Assembly: GCA_916610825.1 (NCBI GenBank)
Contig: OU744450.1
Coordinates: forward strand, 1,116,001 to 1,180,000
Direction: 5' to 3'
DNA length: 64,000 nt
From: Haliclystus octoradiatus
Lineage: Eukaryota; Cnidaria; Staurozoa; Stauromedusae; Haliclystidae
Part shown: positions 36,107 through 64,000 of the stretch, piece after piece
How positions within the stretch are numbered: position 1 is the first letter of the stretch
Layout of the letters: each line of letters starts with the position of its first letter
Made by a program: the position numbers and the translations under genes
Notes under the pieces: model-generated
Seen by the model: only the letters and a program-made list of their open reading frames with translations
Database searches by the model: none
What the model was told of the DNA's origin: nothing

Positions 36107-37076
36107 TCATCATCATCATCATCATCATCATTTATTAAGAATCTTTAAGTTATACAAACTTTTTTCAAAGGACTGATACATAGCTAAGTTAACAAGAAAA
36201 CAGACATTAAGTAAAAAAAAGGTATAAATAACAGGAAAGAGTGGTAAGTATAAAGTATATTAAAAACGTAAGTGCTTCTCAAGGAGACGTTTGAAAGTAG
36301 GCCTGCTTTGGACTTACTTCATTGCAGACGGTAGATCGTTCCACTTATGCGCACCAGCATCTTGAAATGAATGACGATGGCTCGATTTGATGTAAATGTC
36401 ATTGTGGGCATGAGATCTTGTTCTGGTGGAATACGGCAGTTGGAAAAAGTCGGAAAGCAAAGGAGGAGCTAGTTTGAATTTAATTTTATGAGTGAACATT
36501 AGTTTATGCGATGTTATTCTGTCTCTAACAGAAAGCCAACCTAGTTGACTTTGCATATCAGAGACACGAGTGCGATAGTTACAACGGAGCACTGTCCTCA
36601 TTCCTCTGTTTTGCAATCTCTGGAGGCGATCTAGATGTTCGGTTTTACAGTTCCCCCATACGACAGCGCAGTAGTCAAAGTGTGGCAAAACAATGGTGTT
36701 ATAAATAGTTCTAGCTGCTTCTTGCGGTATGAAGCGTCTCACGTATTTCAAAACGCCCAAGCTTCTATTGATTTTCTTATTAATTGCTATGACATGTTTG
36801 TCGAAAGATAGGGTATTGTCTATTTGAATGCCTAGGTATTTTAAAAGATCTACTCTTTCGACAGGTTTGTCATCCAGCTTTATTATTAAATCGACGTGTT
36901 CTTGTTTATTAAGTTTTGGCCTGGAGCCTATTACCATGCAGTTAGTTTTATTAATATTTAATGTTAGTTTATTTGCACACAGCCAGGCATGTATTTCAAT
37001 CAGATCTGACTGTAAAATTTCTTCAACGTCTTTCAAATCTTTACGGGCTACATACCTGTTGGTCCATGACTACTAA
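36107..37076 (-). pseudogene. 5'-truncated LINE, reverse transcriptase C-terminal part
   Basis: The frame 37036-36314 encodes the end of a non-LTR reverse transcriptase: HAWLCANKLTLNINKTNCMV, LLKYLGIQIDNTLSFDKHV, LPHFDYCAVVWGNC, then HKWNDLPSAMK. This is the region after the catalytic YxDD, which is missing, so the copy is 5'-truncated near 37076. A TAA stops the frame after SAMK, but the same frame goes on to FKRLLEKHL, the usual family ending; the related fragment at 52883 has a Glu codon at this point. The 3' end is a (CAT)n run at 36107-36131. The clade looks like the jockey/CR1/L2 group; not resolved. Confidence 0.9.
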
Positions 37077-37079
37077 ACT

Positions 37080-39537
37080 GATATATTTGTACGATCAGAG
37101 ATGAGGATGTATACGAGGCCCACAACAGATTCAAATAGAACAGTGCTCATGATGTCAAAACTCTCACCATCCAACAAATATACTTATTATATAATTAGTC
37201 ACACAGACAATACATTTAGTTGACAACAAAAACTATAAACTTTTCCAGGGCATATTCAGTCCTCTCAGGACATCAGCTTCACTATATCAATTACATACTT
37301 TATAATTCTTAAATTCAGAAATGTTATGATGATAATGTGAAATCTCCATGTTAGGATGTTGATCATTTTGGAATGTAGATGTACCTCGATAGTTACCATA
37401 GCTACAAAACAACTCCCTCACAGACGAACAATGTAAAATATTGACGTCATGATATAGCCTCCTCCGACACAGCGAACAAATGATTCTCGGAATAAATAGT
37501 CAATTGCAAATCTGGTCAATAACTAATTACTTTCGTAAGCACTTATTTAGTATTAATTACAGTTACCCCTTATGTTTTATGTAAAGCAATCTGGAAAAAC
37601 GCAGCAATAATGTTCCAGAAATGACGCAGAAATGCAGCAACGTCTTGCGTAGGAATGCGCGAACTAGTTTTACGCATAGCTACACACAAAACCGATAAGC
37701 TAGATGATTATTTTGACAATAACGTATATCTGATAAAGATCTTAGGATGAATGAAAAATGGAACAGTTTTAATAAAATAGGATGTGATATAAATTAAGCA
37801 TGCAAAGATACGTGATTTTAGACAGCATAACAAAAACTAATTTTCAACGTTGTTAATTTGTACTTTGTTGAAACGATTAAAAATCAAGAAATTGCTTTAA
37901 ATTTGTATTAATGATCTAGACAATCAAACCAAACAAATTTTATTAAAAAGAGGTGGAGAAATTGCACAGGTAAACATCATTTAATCGTTTATCTTTTTCA
38001 AATAAGAAGGTAATTACACGCTGTAGGATATATACAAAGAAGTTAAACATAGACTAATTGCTATCCCTTGATATAGAAAATGATGGAATTGTATGCAATG
38101 TCAACCAATTGACGTGACAGAACATTCCATTAAATGGCATGTAAAAACATTGGGCATATTTGTAGAGAATATAGTAATGCAAGGAATAATTTAACAAAGT
38201 TGAATTCCACAGACTACAATTGACATTTCTTTTGATGTGGCGTAATGTGATTAAGATTACATGCCTCAAAGATTCAAAAGGTTGTTGATAAAATAAGAAC
38301 TCTAGAATACACAGCCAAGGACAGTTACAAAATCATGTTTGAGGAGGGTGCAGGGTATATTATTAGATTTCAATTCAAGACTGCGAAGTAAATATTATTT
38401 TGGTAAGTTCGTACAAGTCACTGGCCGTCATTATGTATTCGTAGGCAATCATAATTCTTAGTCTCATGAATTATAACCCTTTGGCTTTGAGCCTCTATAG
38501 AACTATAGAAACATAATTTATTTACCGACCTTTCTTCATCTATAAGTCCAATATCGTTATTGAATCGCTATAATTGAAGTTATGAAAGTTTATTTTCAAT
38601 GTCACGGTATCTGCGGGACGTTTTGGCATAGTCAGTATGCCCCTAAGACATATATACATCTAGCATGGGAACTTTCGGGTAGGCAGTCAAAGCTAAGACA
38701 ATAAGTGAAATATAGAACAACACTTTATATAGCTGCTTTTATTAATTCGTTGTTTGAACGTTGATTAAAAAGACAAAACTCCATAGTAGTAAGAGACTGA
38801 GAGCCGCCAGCTATACCGCCCTCGTGAAAGTGAAGGTTACATTGAGCAATGTCATTTTCATATCATCGCAAAAGTATTCCCAATGATTTCGTCATCTATT
38901 ATACGTTGACTGTCATGCTTGAATATTTGAAAAACAAATTCATGTAATTCGGAGACAAGAAATATAATCCATTTATACACAGTATGTATTACAGCATGGG
39001 TATTTTTTATTATTAATTAAATTTGAATTTCTATGTCAGTTATATATTTGATTAAATTTGTTTTAGAATTGACAATAATCCTTCAGTTTGGATTAACTTG
39101 TCAATAAAATTCAATCCAAATATATTTATGAAGTTTACAACATGTAAATAACAGTCGTAACATTTCTTTTACACAGGACAACGTGAAACGATACAATTTA
39201 TCAAATCCGAGAGATTTCCGACAGTGACTATTTACGAACGAGTTAAAACTATTTTGGTGATTTAGTTCGAAGAAGATAAAGAAAGCCGTTATCAAGAGTG
39301 ACATAATATCGATTGACTTGGCTTGGAATAACAGTTGACTAAGCCAAACCGTAGATACATACAATAACCCGGATATATTACAACTTTTACGAAGAAAGAA
39401 CTGTATTCAAATCGTATATTCGACGCAGATATAGTAACACGTTTTAACACGAATAACAGTTGAAAACACACACTTTTACATCAGACAATCATTAAGGCAG
39501 CACAAGATTTCTGAAGAGAGCTGATTTGTTTATAATT
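37080..39537. other. Intergenic between LINE fragment and Dlish-like gene
   Basis: AT-rich, no exon chain or known repeat recognised. Open frames at 38054-38269 and 39101-39364 are short and without domain. The last few hundred bases probably include the Dlish-like promoter and 5' UTR. Confidence 0.45.
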
Positions 39538-41469
39538 ATGGCGTTTTTATGTCCACCAATGTTTAACACGAATAGAAAGAAAAGAGGTAGGATAATAATT
39601 ACCATCATATAATTATTACAAATGAGATTATTATGAGGTCATCATAGGATTGAAGTATGATTTGTGATAGTTTTGTAGGCTACAAAGGTTGCGGTTTAGA
39701 ACTCTATACATTCTTAAAGATTACAGATCTTATATAAACGGTGATCAAAAATCTCATAGAATAACAATTTTACCCTGAAATCACAAAAAATTAGCTGATT
39801 AGCTATCATCAGAAGCAGTGTAAGCATATGTCAGACTTTCTACAGCCCATAGTAGCTATATATACTGATAAAAAGTAAAATAAACTAAAGTGTCTGTCCA
39901 GATGTATATTAATGTCGTTTTACTGACTAATTGATAATTAAGACACTTTTTTCCTTGAAAATCTTTTAGATCGAAACAGTGCATTTGTAGATGAAAAATA
40001 TCTCCTACCATCGGAAGACAATCGGAGTACATCGCCGTCGTCTCATTTAGGTCGCGTTTTTTCATCAACTTTATCGTTAGATGATGACTATGATATCAAC
40101 GTCTTTCTCGTTGCTAAACGTGACTACAAAGCAATGCATCCTTCAGAATTATCAATAAAACGGAATGATATTGTTATGTTCTTACACAAAGACAAAAGTT
40201 GGTTATTTGTAAGGCAAAAGGATGGATTTGAAGGCTACGTTCCTAGAACATGTTGCCGTGTTTATGACCCAACAGTGAAACCAATTGCTATCAGTGAGAA
40301 TTGGGTAGCAGAAGTTTATCACGATCGAAGCAATGAAGAAAAACTTGAAGAAAATGCAGAATCAATAAGAAAGCCATCTCAAACTCAAAGCGATTGTAAC
40401 GAGATAATCCCTTACCACGATTCAATTCAATGTCACGAACAAAAACATTGCTGCCATTGTAATTTACAATCATACGACAACAACACTTACCATAGTAATA
40501 AATCCAGGTTACAGCCTAGCAACAATAATAATAATAATCATGGTAACCAATCACAATGTGGTTGTAATTCCCGCCATAACTCAGCCTCGCATTCTGATTA
40601 TTGGTCTGACGATTCAAATAATTCAACATCCGATTACGTTGCTACGGTAACCAAAGATTGGTATGACGCAAGGGAAGGAAGTGTACCAGTCAGAAGAGGG
40701 GAACTGGTAACGATTGTATATGAAGAAAACGAAGATTGGTTATTGGTTAGAACGACAACTGATGACGAAGGGTTCATTCCAAGTGCTGTTATTACGTCAA
40801 GGCCTAATTGTAAAGGTGCGTCATAGTTAGTTACAGTAGAATATCTATAGTTCGATAAACAAGGTATAATCGGATCGTTCCTTGGAAATCGATCCAGATA
40901 CAATGTAAAGTTACAAAGGAATCCGTATCGTGATCTAACATTTCTCTTTCATGCAACAATTTGTTGTGATCATTACCGAAGCGTCATTCATTGCACGTAC
41001 GGATACCAGTGCTATAATCTTCAAACATTTCAAAATGCAAGGATTACCGATGCGGAAAGCTATGCGTAATCACGACGATCGATCTTCATAATAGGTTGTA
41101 TATGAGGGTTTCTTTACATCCATAAAAAATTAATGCATGGCTCAAAATAATCAATTTGTTCTCTGCTTTTTAGGTCGCTCAACATCTCATCGCCAGTTAA
41201 CAAATGCATCTTCAGATGCGGCAGCTGTCTCAATGTCATCGGGATCGAATCAAAGTTTAACTTTATACGGTGAGACAAAATTAACCGTTATTCGAGATTA
41301 TACAGCGGCAAAGTATGACGAATTAACCGTTTATGCGACAGACATTGTACACGCGAATCTTAAAGAACAAATTGTCGCCGGTTATACGTGGGTATATCTA
41401 CCACGTACACAGTTATCCGGTTTCGTACCGTCACGAATTCTACATGCTCCGAAAATAACCAATTTGTAA
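39538..41469 (+). CDS. Three-SH3 adaptor, Dlish-like, complete, 3 exons
   Basis: Exons 39538-39586, 39970-40815 and 41174-41469 join in phase to 396 aa. Three SH3 domains are visible: about 60-115 (VAKRDYKAMHPSEL, WLFVRQKDGFEGYVP), about 239-293 (VTKDWYDAREGSVPV, DWLLVRTTTDDEGFIPS), and about 335-390 (VIRDYTAAKYDELTV, WVYLPRTQLSGFVPS). Each keeps the ALYDY-like start and the G-[FY]-[VI]-P close. The linker 120-235 is low complexity, with poly-Asn and a Cys/His-rich stretch (HEQKHCCHCNLQ). The start MAFLCPPMF with a basic tail is like Drosophila Dlish/Vamana, a three-SH3 protein of the Fat-Dachs planar polarity and growth pathway that is held at the membrane by palmitoylation. That orthology is from memory of domain layout and N-terminus, so moderate. 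SH3 assignment itself is firm. Confidence 0.85.
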
Positions 41470-41624
41470 TTTAATAATATAGAATTTAACTTTGTAAATA
41501 TAGATCGAAAATGTATATTTCTCCAAATCAATTTTATAATGAAATATAAATTTTAAAAATTTAAATAAGATTGTATATTTTTTATGAGAAATCAAGAGGA
41601 ATTCGTAGTGATTATATTTCTAGA

Positions 41625-41630
41625 AATAAA
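41625..41630 (+). terminator. Candidate poly(A) signal of the Dlish-like gene
   Basis: AATAAA, 156 bases after the stop codon, in AT-rich sequence. Position fits a short 3' UTR. Confidence 0.45.
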
Positions 41631-42366
41631 AATAATTTCAACAAAGTGTCTTCTTTGCTACAGCTTAACAAACTAACAGCTGAATTGATTCAATGTCACT
41701 GGGCTAATCTAGGATCATAGTCTGAGGATAGCATTTCTGCATTATCTATAGTCACTTTATAGCAAATCAAATACGAGGAGATTGTCGGTGTTGCCACGGG
41801 GATGAAGGGGGAGGGATGCATACGAGGCTTTACTTAAGATATTTGTAATGTCTGATTTCTGTACAGAAATTTGATTGTGTCATTTTTTGCGCTCAAATTT
41901 ATCACGAGCATTTCTTGAGTTTAAACACCAGCTATTGAAAGCCTTTGTAAAAGCCTGTCTAGGCTTAAAGGTTTAACTCAATAAATGATGATGATTGTAT
42001 ACGGTGATACGTAACCTGAAAACATCTGGATTTATTACCAGATAACCAAGGGAATGACTTTGAAAGGAATAAGCGGGACAAACGTCTAAAGCCATTGTAA
42101 AATATCCTCAAGTTACCATGATCAATAGAGGTGGTGCTTAACTTTCAACGTAAAAGTAGTTTATCAAGCAGGCTGTAAGCTAATCTAAAATATCCAGGTT
42201 GCCATGAGTAACATAGGGTACTTGCCTAACTTAACAAAAAAAGTAAGACATAATTATAATTATAGCAATTCATTTTCTGTTTTATATATCAGCGTAATTT
42301 TATATATTATATATGAAGATAGGCAATTTTAATACATCAACCATGTCATAACATCTAACCTATTTC

Positions 42367-42551
42367 AGCTTCTTTCAATTCCAAATTCATATCAGCCAAA
42401 TGTTAATTCATGCAATAAATCTTTTAAAATAACAATGTTTTCACATTCTGATAGTTCTGTTAATGCTTTTAGTGATGATATGGCTGAATGGACTGTTCGA
42501 ACTAAAACAAAAATGAAGAAAATAGGCAGGAAATTCTTCTCTCATCCTTAA
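42367..42551 (+). CDS. Possible orphan terminal exon or small ORF
   Basis: After a good acceptor (CTATTTCAG) a phase-0 frame runs about 60 codons to a stop. It includes MFSHSDSSVNAFSDDMAEW and ends KKIGRKFFSHP. The ATG in it would give a 38-aa product. No partner exon was found: in the phase needed to follow Dlish-like exon 2 it stops early. No family recognised. Confidence 0.2.
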
Positions 42552-42654
42552 CTTTTGTTTGTATCAAAAGTAATATTGTAATCTTACCCATTTTTATTTA
42601 TAAATATTTGAAATATTTGTATCAATCAGCTAGCTACTCTCACGTGTGGAAAAC

Positions 42655-42808
42655 AACCACCGAGTTCATGAACAGTTCATGAGCTTTACCAACATTCATG
42701 AACACCTTACATAACCATCCATAAACGTTGAATGGCTGTTTTCAAGAAGTTTTGCATAAACGTTTCATGAAATTTGGCTCACTTAACGTCCATGAACACT
42801 TTTACAGG
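42655..42808. repeat. TTCATGAA palindrome element
   Basis: GAGTTCATGAACAGTTCATG near the left; ends ACTTTTACAGGGGAGAG, matching the right-end type GTTTTTCGCAGGGGA of the copy at 58140. Confidence 0.65.
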
Positions 42809-42943
42809 GGAGAGAAGATTATCGTCGAGCAGGACGTAGATCAGATGACAAAGTCTCAGGGCTTCTCCAGATCAAATGGGTTTGAATTCAAATCAACAAA
42901 ATGAAAACTCAGCTTTTATATCTAAACACCAATGAGAACCAAC

Positions 42944-45472
42944 TTTGTGATGGCAAATGGAACATTCGCGGGTATAGTGCGAGGCTTTGTGATGGCAAAT
43001 GGAACATTCGTGGGTATAGTGCGAGGCTTTGTGATGGCAAATGGAACATTCGCGGGTATAGTGCGAGGCTTTGTGATGGCAAATGGAACATTCGCGGGTA
43101 TAGTGCGAGGCTTTGTGATGGCAAATGGAACATTCGCGGGTATAGTGCGAGGCTTTGTGATGGCAAATGGAACATTCGCGGGTATAGTGCGAGGCTTTGT
43201 GATGGCAAATGGAACATTCGTGGGTATAGTGCGAGGCTTTGTGATGGCAAATGGAACATTCGTGGGTATAGTGCGAGGCTTTGTGATGGCAAATGGAACA
43301 TTCGCGGGTATAGTGCGAGGCTTTGTGATGGCAAATGGAACATTCGTGGGTATAGTGCGAGGCTTTGTGATGGCAAATGGAACATTCGTGGGTATAGTGC
43401 GAGGCTTTGTGATGGCAAATGGAACATTCGCGGGTATAGTGCGAGGCTTTGTGATGGCAAATGGAACATTCGTGGGTATAGTGCGAGGCTTTGTGATGGC
43501 AAATGGAACATTCGTGGGTATAGTGCGAGGCTTTGTGATGGCAAATGGAACATTCGCGGGTATAGTGCGAGGCTTTGTGATGGCAAATGGAACATTCGTG
43601 GGTATAGTGCGAGGCTTTGTGATGGCAAATGGAACATTCTGGAGCATTCGCGGGTATAGTGCGAGGCTTTGTGATGGCAAATGGAACATTCGTGGGTATA
43701 GTGCGAGGCTTTGTGATGGCAAATGGAACATTCGTGGGTATAGTGCGAGGCTTTGTGATGGCAAATGGAACATTCGTGGGTATAGTGCGAGGCTTTGTGA
43801 TGGCAAATGGAACATTCGCGGGTATAGTGCGAGGCTTTGTGATGGCAAATGGAACATTCGTGGGTATAGTGCGAGGCTTTGTGATGGCAAATGGAACATT
43901 CTGGAACATTCGCGGGTATAGTGCGAGGCTTTGTGATGGCAAATGGAACATTCGCGGGTATAGTGCGAGGCTTTGTGATGGCAAATGGAACATTCGTGGG
44001 TATAGTGCGAGGCTTTGTGATGGCAAATGGAACATTCTGGAACATTCGTGGGTATAGTGCGAGGCTTTGTGATGGCAAATGGAACATTCGCGGGTATAGT
44101 GCGAGGCTTTGTGATGGCAAATGGAACATTCGTGGGTATAGTGCGAGGCTTTGTGATGGCAAATGGAACATTCGCGGGTATAGTGCGAGGCTTTGTGATG
44201 GCAAATGGAACATTCGTGGGTATAGTGCGAGGCTTTGTGATGGCAAATGGAACATTCGTGGGTATAGTGCGAGGCTTTGTGATGGCAAAAGGAACATTCG
44301 TGGGTATAGTGCGAGGCTTTGTGATGGCAAATGGAACATTCGCGGGTATAGTGCGAGGCTTTGTGATGGCAAATGGAACATTCGTGGGTATAGTGCGAGG
44401 CTTTGTGATGGCAAATGGAACATTCGTGGGTATAGTGCGAGGCTTTGTGATGGCAAATGGAACATTCGTGGGTATAGTGCGAGACTTTGTGATGGCAAAT
44501 GGAACATTCGTGGGTATAGTGCGAGGCTTTGTGATGGCAAATGGAACATTCTGGAACATTCGTGGGTATAGTGCGAGGCTTTGTGATGGCAAATGGAACA
44601 TTCGTGGGTATAGTGCGAGGCTTTGTGATGGCAAATGGAACATTCTGGAACATTCGTGGGTATAGTGCGAGGCTTTGTGATGGCAAATGGAACATTCGTG
44701 GGTATAGTGTGAGGCTTTGTGATGGCAAATGGAACATTCGTGGGTATAGTGTGAGGCTTTGTGATGGCAAATGGAACATTCGTGGGTATAGTGCGAGGCT
44801 TTGTGATGGCAAATGGAACATTCGTGGGTATAGTGCGAGGCTTTGTGATGGCAAATGGAACATTTGTGGGTATAGTGCGAGGCTTTGTGATGGCAAATGG
44901 AACATTTGTGGGTATAGTGCGAGGCTTTGTGATGGCAAATGGAACATTTGTGGGTATAGTGCGAGGCTTTGTGATGGCAAATGGAACATTTGTGGGTATA
45001 GTGCGAGGCTTTGTGATGGCAAATGGAACATTCGTGGGTATAGTGCGAGGCTTTGTGATGGCAAATGGAACATTCGTGGGTATAGTGCGAGGCTTTGTGA
45101 TGGCAAATGGAACATTCGTGGGTATAGTGCGAGGCTTTGTGATGGCAAATGGAACATTCGTGGGTATAGTGCGAGGCTTTGTGATGGCAAATGGAACATT
45201 CGCGGGTATAGTGCAAGGCTTTGTGATGGCAAATGGAACATTCGCGGGTATAGTGCGAGGCTTTGTGATGGCAAATGGAACATTCGTGGGTATAGTGCGA
45301 GGCTTTGTGATGGCAAATGGAACATTCGTGGGTATAGTGCGAGGCTTTGTGATGGCAAATGGAACATTCGCGGGTATAGTGCAAGGCTTTGTGATGGCAA
45401 ATGGAACATTCGCGGGTATAGTGCGAGGCTTTGTGATGGCAAATGGAACATTCGTGGGTATAGTGCGAGGCG
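42944..45472. repeat. 42-bp minisatellite, about 59 units, with variant patterns
   Basis: Unit: GCGAGGCTTTGTGATGGCAA then ATGGAACATTCGYGGGTATA then GT (42 bp). Most variation is one C/T site (CGCGGG or CGTGGG). Five units carry a 10-bp AACATTCTGG insertion (near 43637, 43895, 44035, 44550, 44643). Units 6-14 follow C-T-T three times; near 45195-45440 a four-unit pattern with GTGCAAGG repeats. As 42 is a multiple of 3 and the unit has no stop in several frames, long frames exist on both strands; they are repeat by-products. It lies between the convergent Dlish-like and HEATR6 genes. Confidence 0.97.
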
Positions 45473-45914
45473 TAGATTACCAATACATTGTCTTGGCACC
45501 ACCTATCTTGCTTATAGATCTGTTGGATTTGATCAGTAGGGTCGAAACTAAGAATATTTTGATACTTTTTCAATTATTTTTTTGTAATGTTTTATATAAA
45601 TAGCTCCCTCGTCAGAAAAGTTAAACCCCTTTACAGGAGAAATCCTCTTGCCGCTTTTGCCTATCGCATTGAATTTGAAAATTCATTTCTTGAGTTGTCA
45701 ACTTCTAATGACATAAAACATTCAAAGGGACAATATAGTAAGAAAACGTCTTTTTTGTTCAAGTAGTTACGCTCTGTTCTGTTTAAATGCATGTACATGT
45801 AAAGGAGATGTCTTACCACGCGAAGAGAATTCCACTGGAAGACTGCCATCTGCTGATGTTTCTGAATTGAATTGCTGAAGGAAAATAAGAATGATGATAA
45901 AGAAGTGAAGTATG

Positions 45915-46080
45915 CCAAAGTGAGACCTTGGTGTTAGGGCGTTGGACCTCCGCCCACATGGTCTTGGGTTCAATTCCTGGCAGGAACACTATTGGTTGGT
46001 GCGCCAGGCAGAGCATTTGGCAATTAAAATTCACACATTCTTCAAAAAAAACTGTTCCGGTTTGTGAAAAATGATGAATG
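45915..46080 (+). mobile_element. Second tRNA-like SINE family, fragment
   Basis: TTGGTGTTAGGGCGTTGG and CTTGGGTTCAATTCCTGG resemble A and B boxes. The downstream part AGGAACACTATTGGTTGG matches AGGAGCATTATTGGTTG at about 63429. Confidence 0.6.
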
Positions 46081-46137
46081 CAAAAAAAAAGATAAAAACG
46101 TTGCGCATCATCATATGAATTTACGAACATAAAAATT

Positions 46138-46625
46138 TCTACATTTCCATGAATATTTCAAGAACAGTTCATTGACAGTCCATGAAAAACCAGAAAAATT
46201 CCTATTCATAATCTCATGAATTTGTTTTACAGGGGAAATTATTTTATGGATATCCAAAAGGACAGCAACCACATGGTAGGGGTTGAAACCATGCTTTAAA
46301 AACTGTTCTAGAATGTGAAATTGCCTACATTTTCATGAACATTTCCAGAACATCTCTAAAAATATCCCTTTTCCTGAACTGTTTATGAATAATAAATCAT
46401 TCAACCTGCAAAAATCTGAGTTCATGAACTATTAATGTGTTTCATAAATATAAACAGTTCTTGGAAGTTGGGTCGTTCAACATTCATGAATACCTTGGAA
46501 ATAGCTCAAAAAGTAGCTCATAAACAGTGCAGAACCGTTCATGAAAATTGCACTATTTAACATTCATGAATTGATCATAGATGCCCTTGATTGGTTTATA
46601 AAACTCATGGGGTTCATTAATAGGA
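46138..46625. repeat. TTCATGAA-type elements, two or more degenerate copies
   Basis: Many TTCATGAA and CATGAACxTT words; one copy ends GTTTTACAGGGGAAA at about 46222-46237. It lies just downstream of the HEATR6 stop codon. Confidence 0.6.
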
Positions 46626-46672
46626 CCATCTGAATTATATGTCGGTGTAACCTCAATTTGGTGATATCGATC

Positions 46673-63661
<16,989 letters not shown>

Positions 63662-64000
63662 CTGAATAAAAAATTCAAAAACTAAAAAAACAAGCGCAAG
63701 ATAAATACCAAATTAAAACCCTGAAAATTAAGCGATACACAGGACTAGTGAATTATACCAAACTGTTATGTTGCCTTACAAATGATATAAACTTATTGAT
63801 GTACTTTAATAGTGATCATACAAATGATCAACACAAAATAAGGAACAAATCAAACATCTTTTAGGATGATGTCATTTCTTAAACACACAGACTTACAATA
63901 CTTATACCAAAGATACCAACTTATCTGCTCCATATTTCTATGGCTGGTGTACAATGTACACAGTGTTTCATTGCAACATTTGTAATTACTGTACCTTGGA

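Noticed and set aside
42944-45472. Resemblance to a CRISPR array
   Set aside because: Units are contiguous with no unique spacers, there are no cas genes, and the genome is eukaryotic.
42893-45603. Open frames of up to 883 codons on both strands
   Set aside because: They are produced by a 42-bp tandem repeat whose unit lacks stops in several frames. Frames switch at each 10-bp insertion, and there is no non-repetitive domain.
45813-46130. Possible extra 3' exon of HEATR6
   Set aside because: A donor-like GAG-GTATGG follows GLADE in the last exon, and a frame exists at about 45820-45880, but reading through gives a stop ten bases on and the candidate lies next to SINE sequence.

Overview
The window is nuclear DNA from an animal. 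Genes are split by GT-AG introns, the sequence is AT-rich, and it is full of short non-autonomous transposons and SINEs. The protein families (HNF1, SLC52 riboflavin transporter, HEATR6, a three-SH3 Dlish-like protein) point to a bilaterian. The malate synthase gene and the many TAGGCCTA-type words suggest a marine invertebrate, possibly a deuterostome. That placement is inference and the species is not identified. No prokaryotic, viral or CRISPR features were seen. Exons were spliced by eye by matching reading phase, so boundaries are good to a few bases.

Layout. 0.4-3.4 kb (-): EMG1/NEP1, six exons. 4.7-10.24 kb (-): malate synthase, eight exons, complete. 10.63-15.68 kb (+): a 16-exon gene for a Mutator-like (MULE) transposase-derived protein with a FAR1-like zinc domain, apparently intact DDE residues and a SWIM finger. 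It shares a 386-bp divergent promoter region with malate synthase. 15.7-21.5 kb: no recognised gene; it holds a MITE, an AAT array, a foldback and a recent 382-bp tandem duplication. 21.6-29.96 kb (-): a six-exon HNF1 homeobox gene. Its third intron contains a complete two-exon coiled-coil gene (24.98-26.51 kb, same strand) placed between two inverted copies of one tRNA-derived SINE. 31.0-33.2 kb (-): SLC52A-type riboflavin transporter, two exons. 36.1-37.1 kb: 5'-truncated LINE. 39.5-41.5 kb (+): three-SH3 Dlish-like gene. 42.94-45.47 kb: a 42-bp minisatellite of about 59 units between two convergent genes. 46.67 kb to the right edge (-): HEATR6, at least 24 exons, 5' end outside the window.

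The genes do not form an evident pathway; they are housekeeping and developmental genes on a repeat-rich chromosome. The most unusual points are the MULE-derived gene with preserved catalytic residues, the nested gene bracketed by inverted SINEs, the minisatellite with higher-order variant patterns, and a TTCATGAA-palindrome repeat family with candidate inverted termini that is concentrated in and around HEATR6. I did not find anything I would call a proven new biological system.
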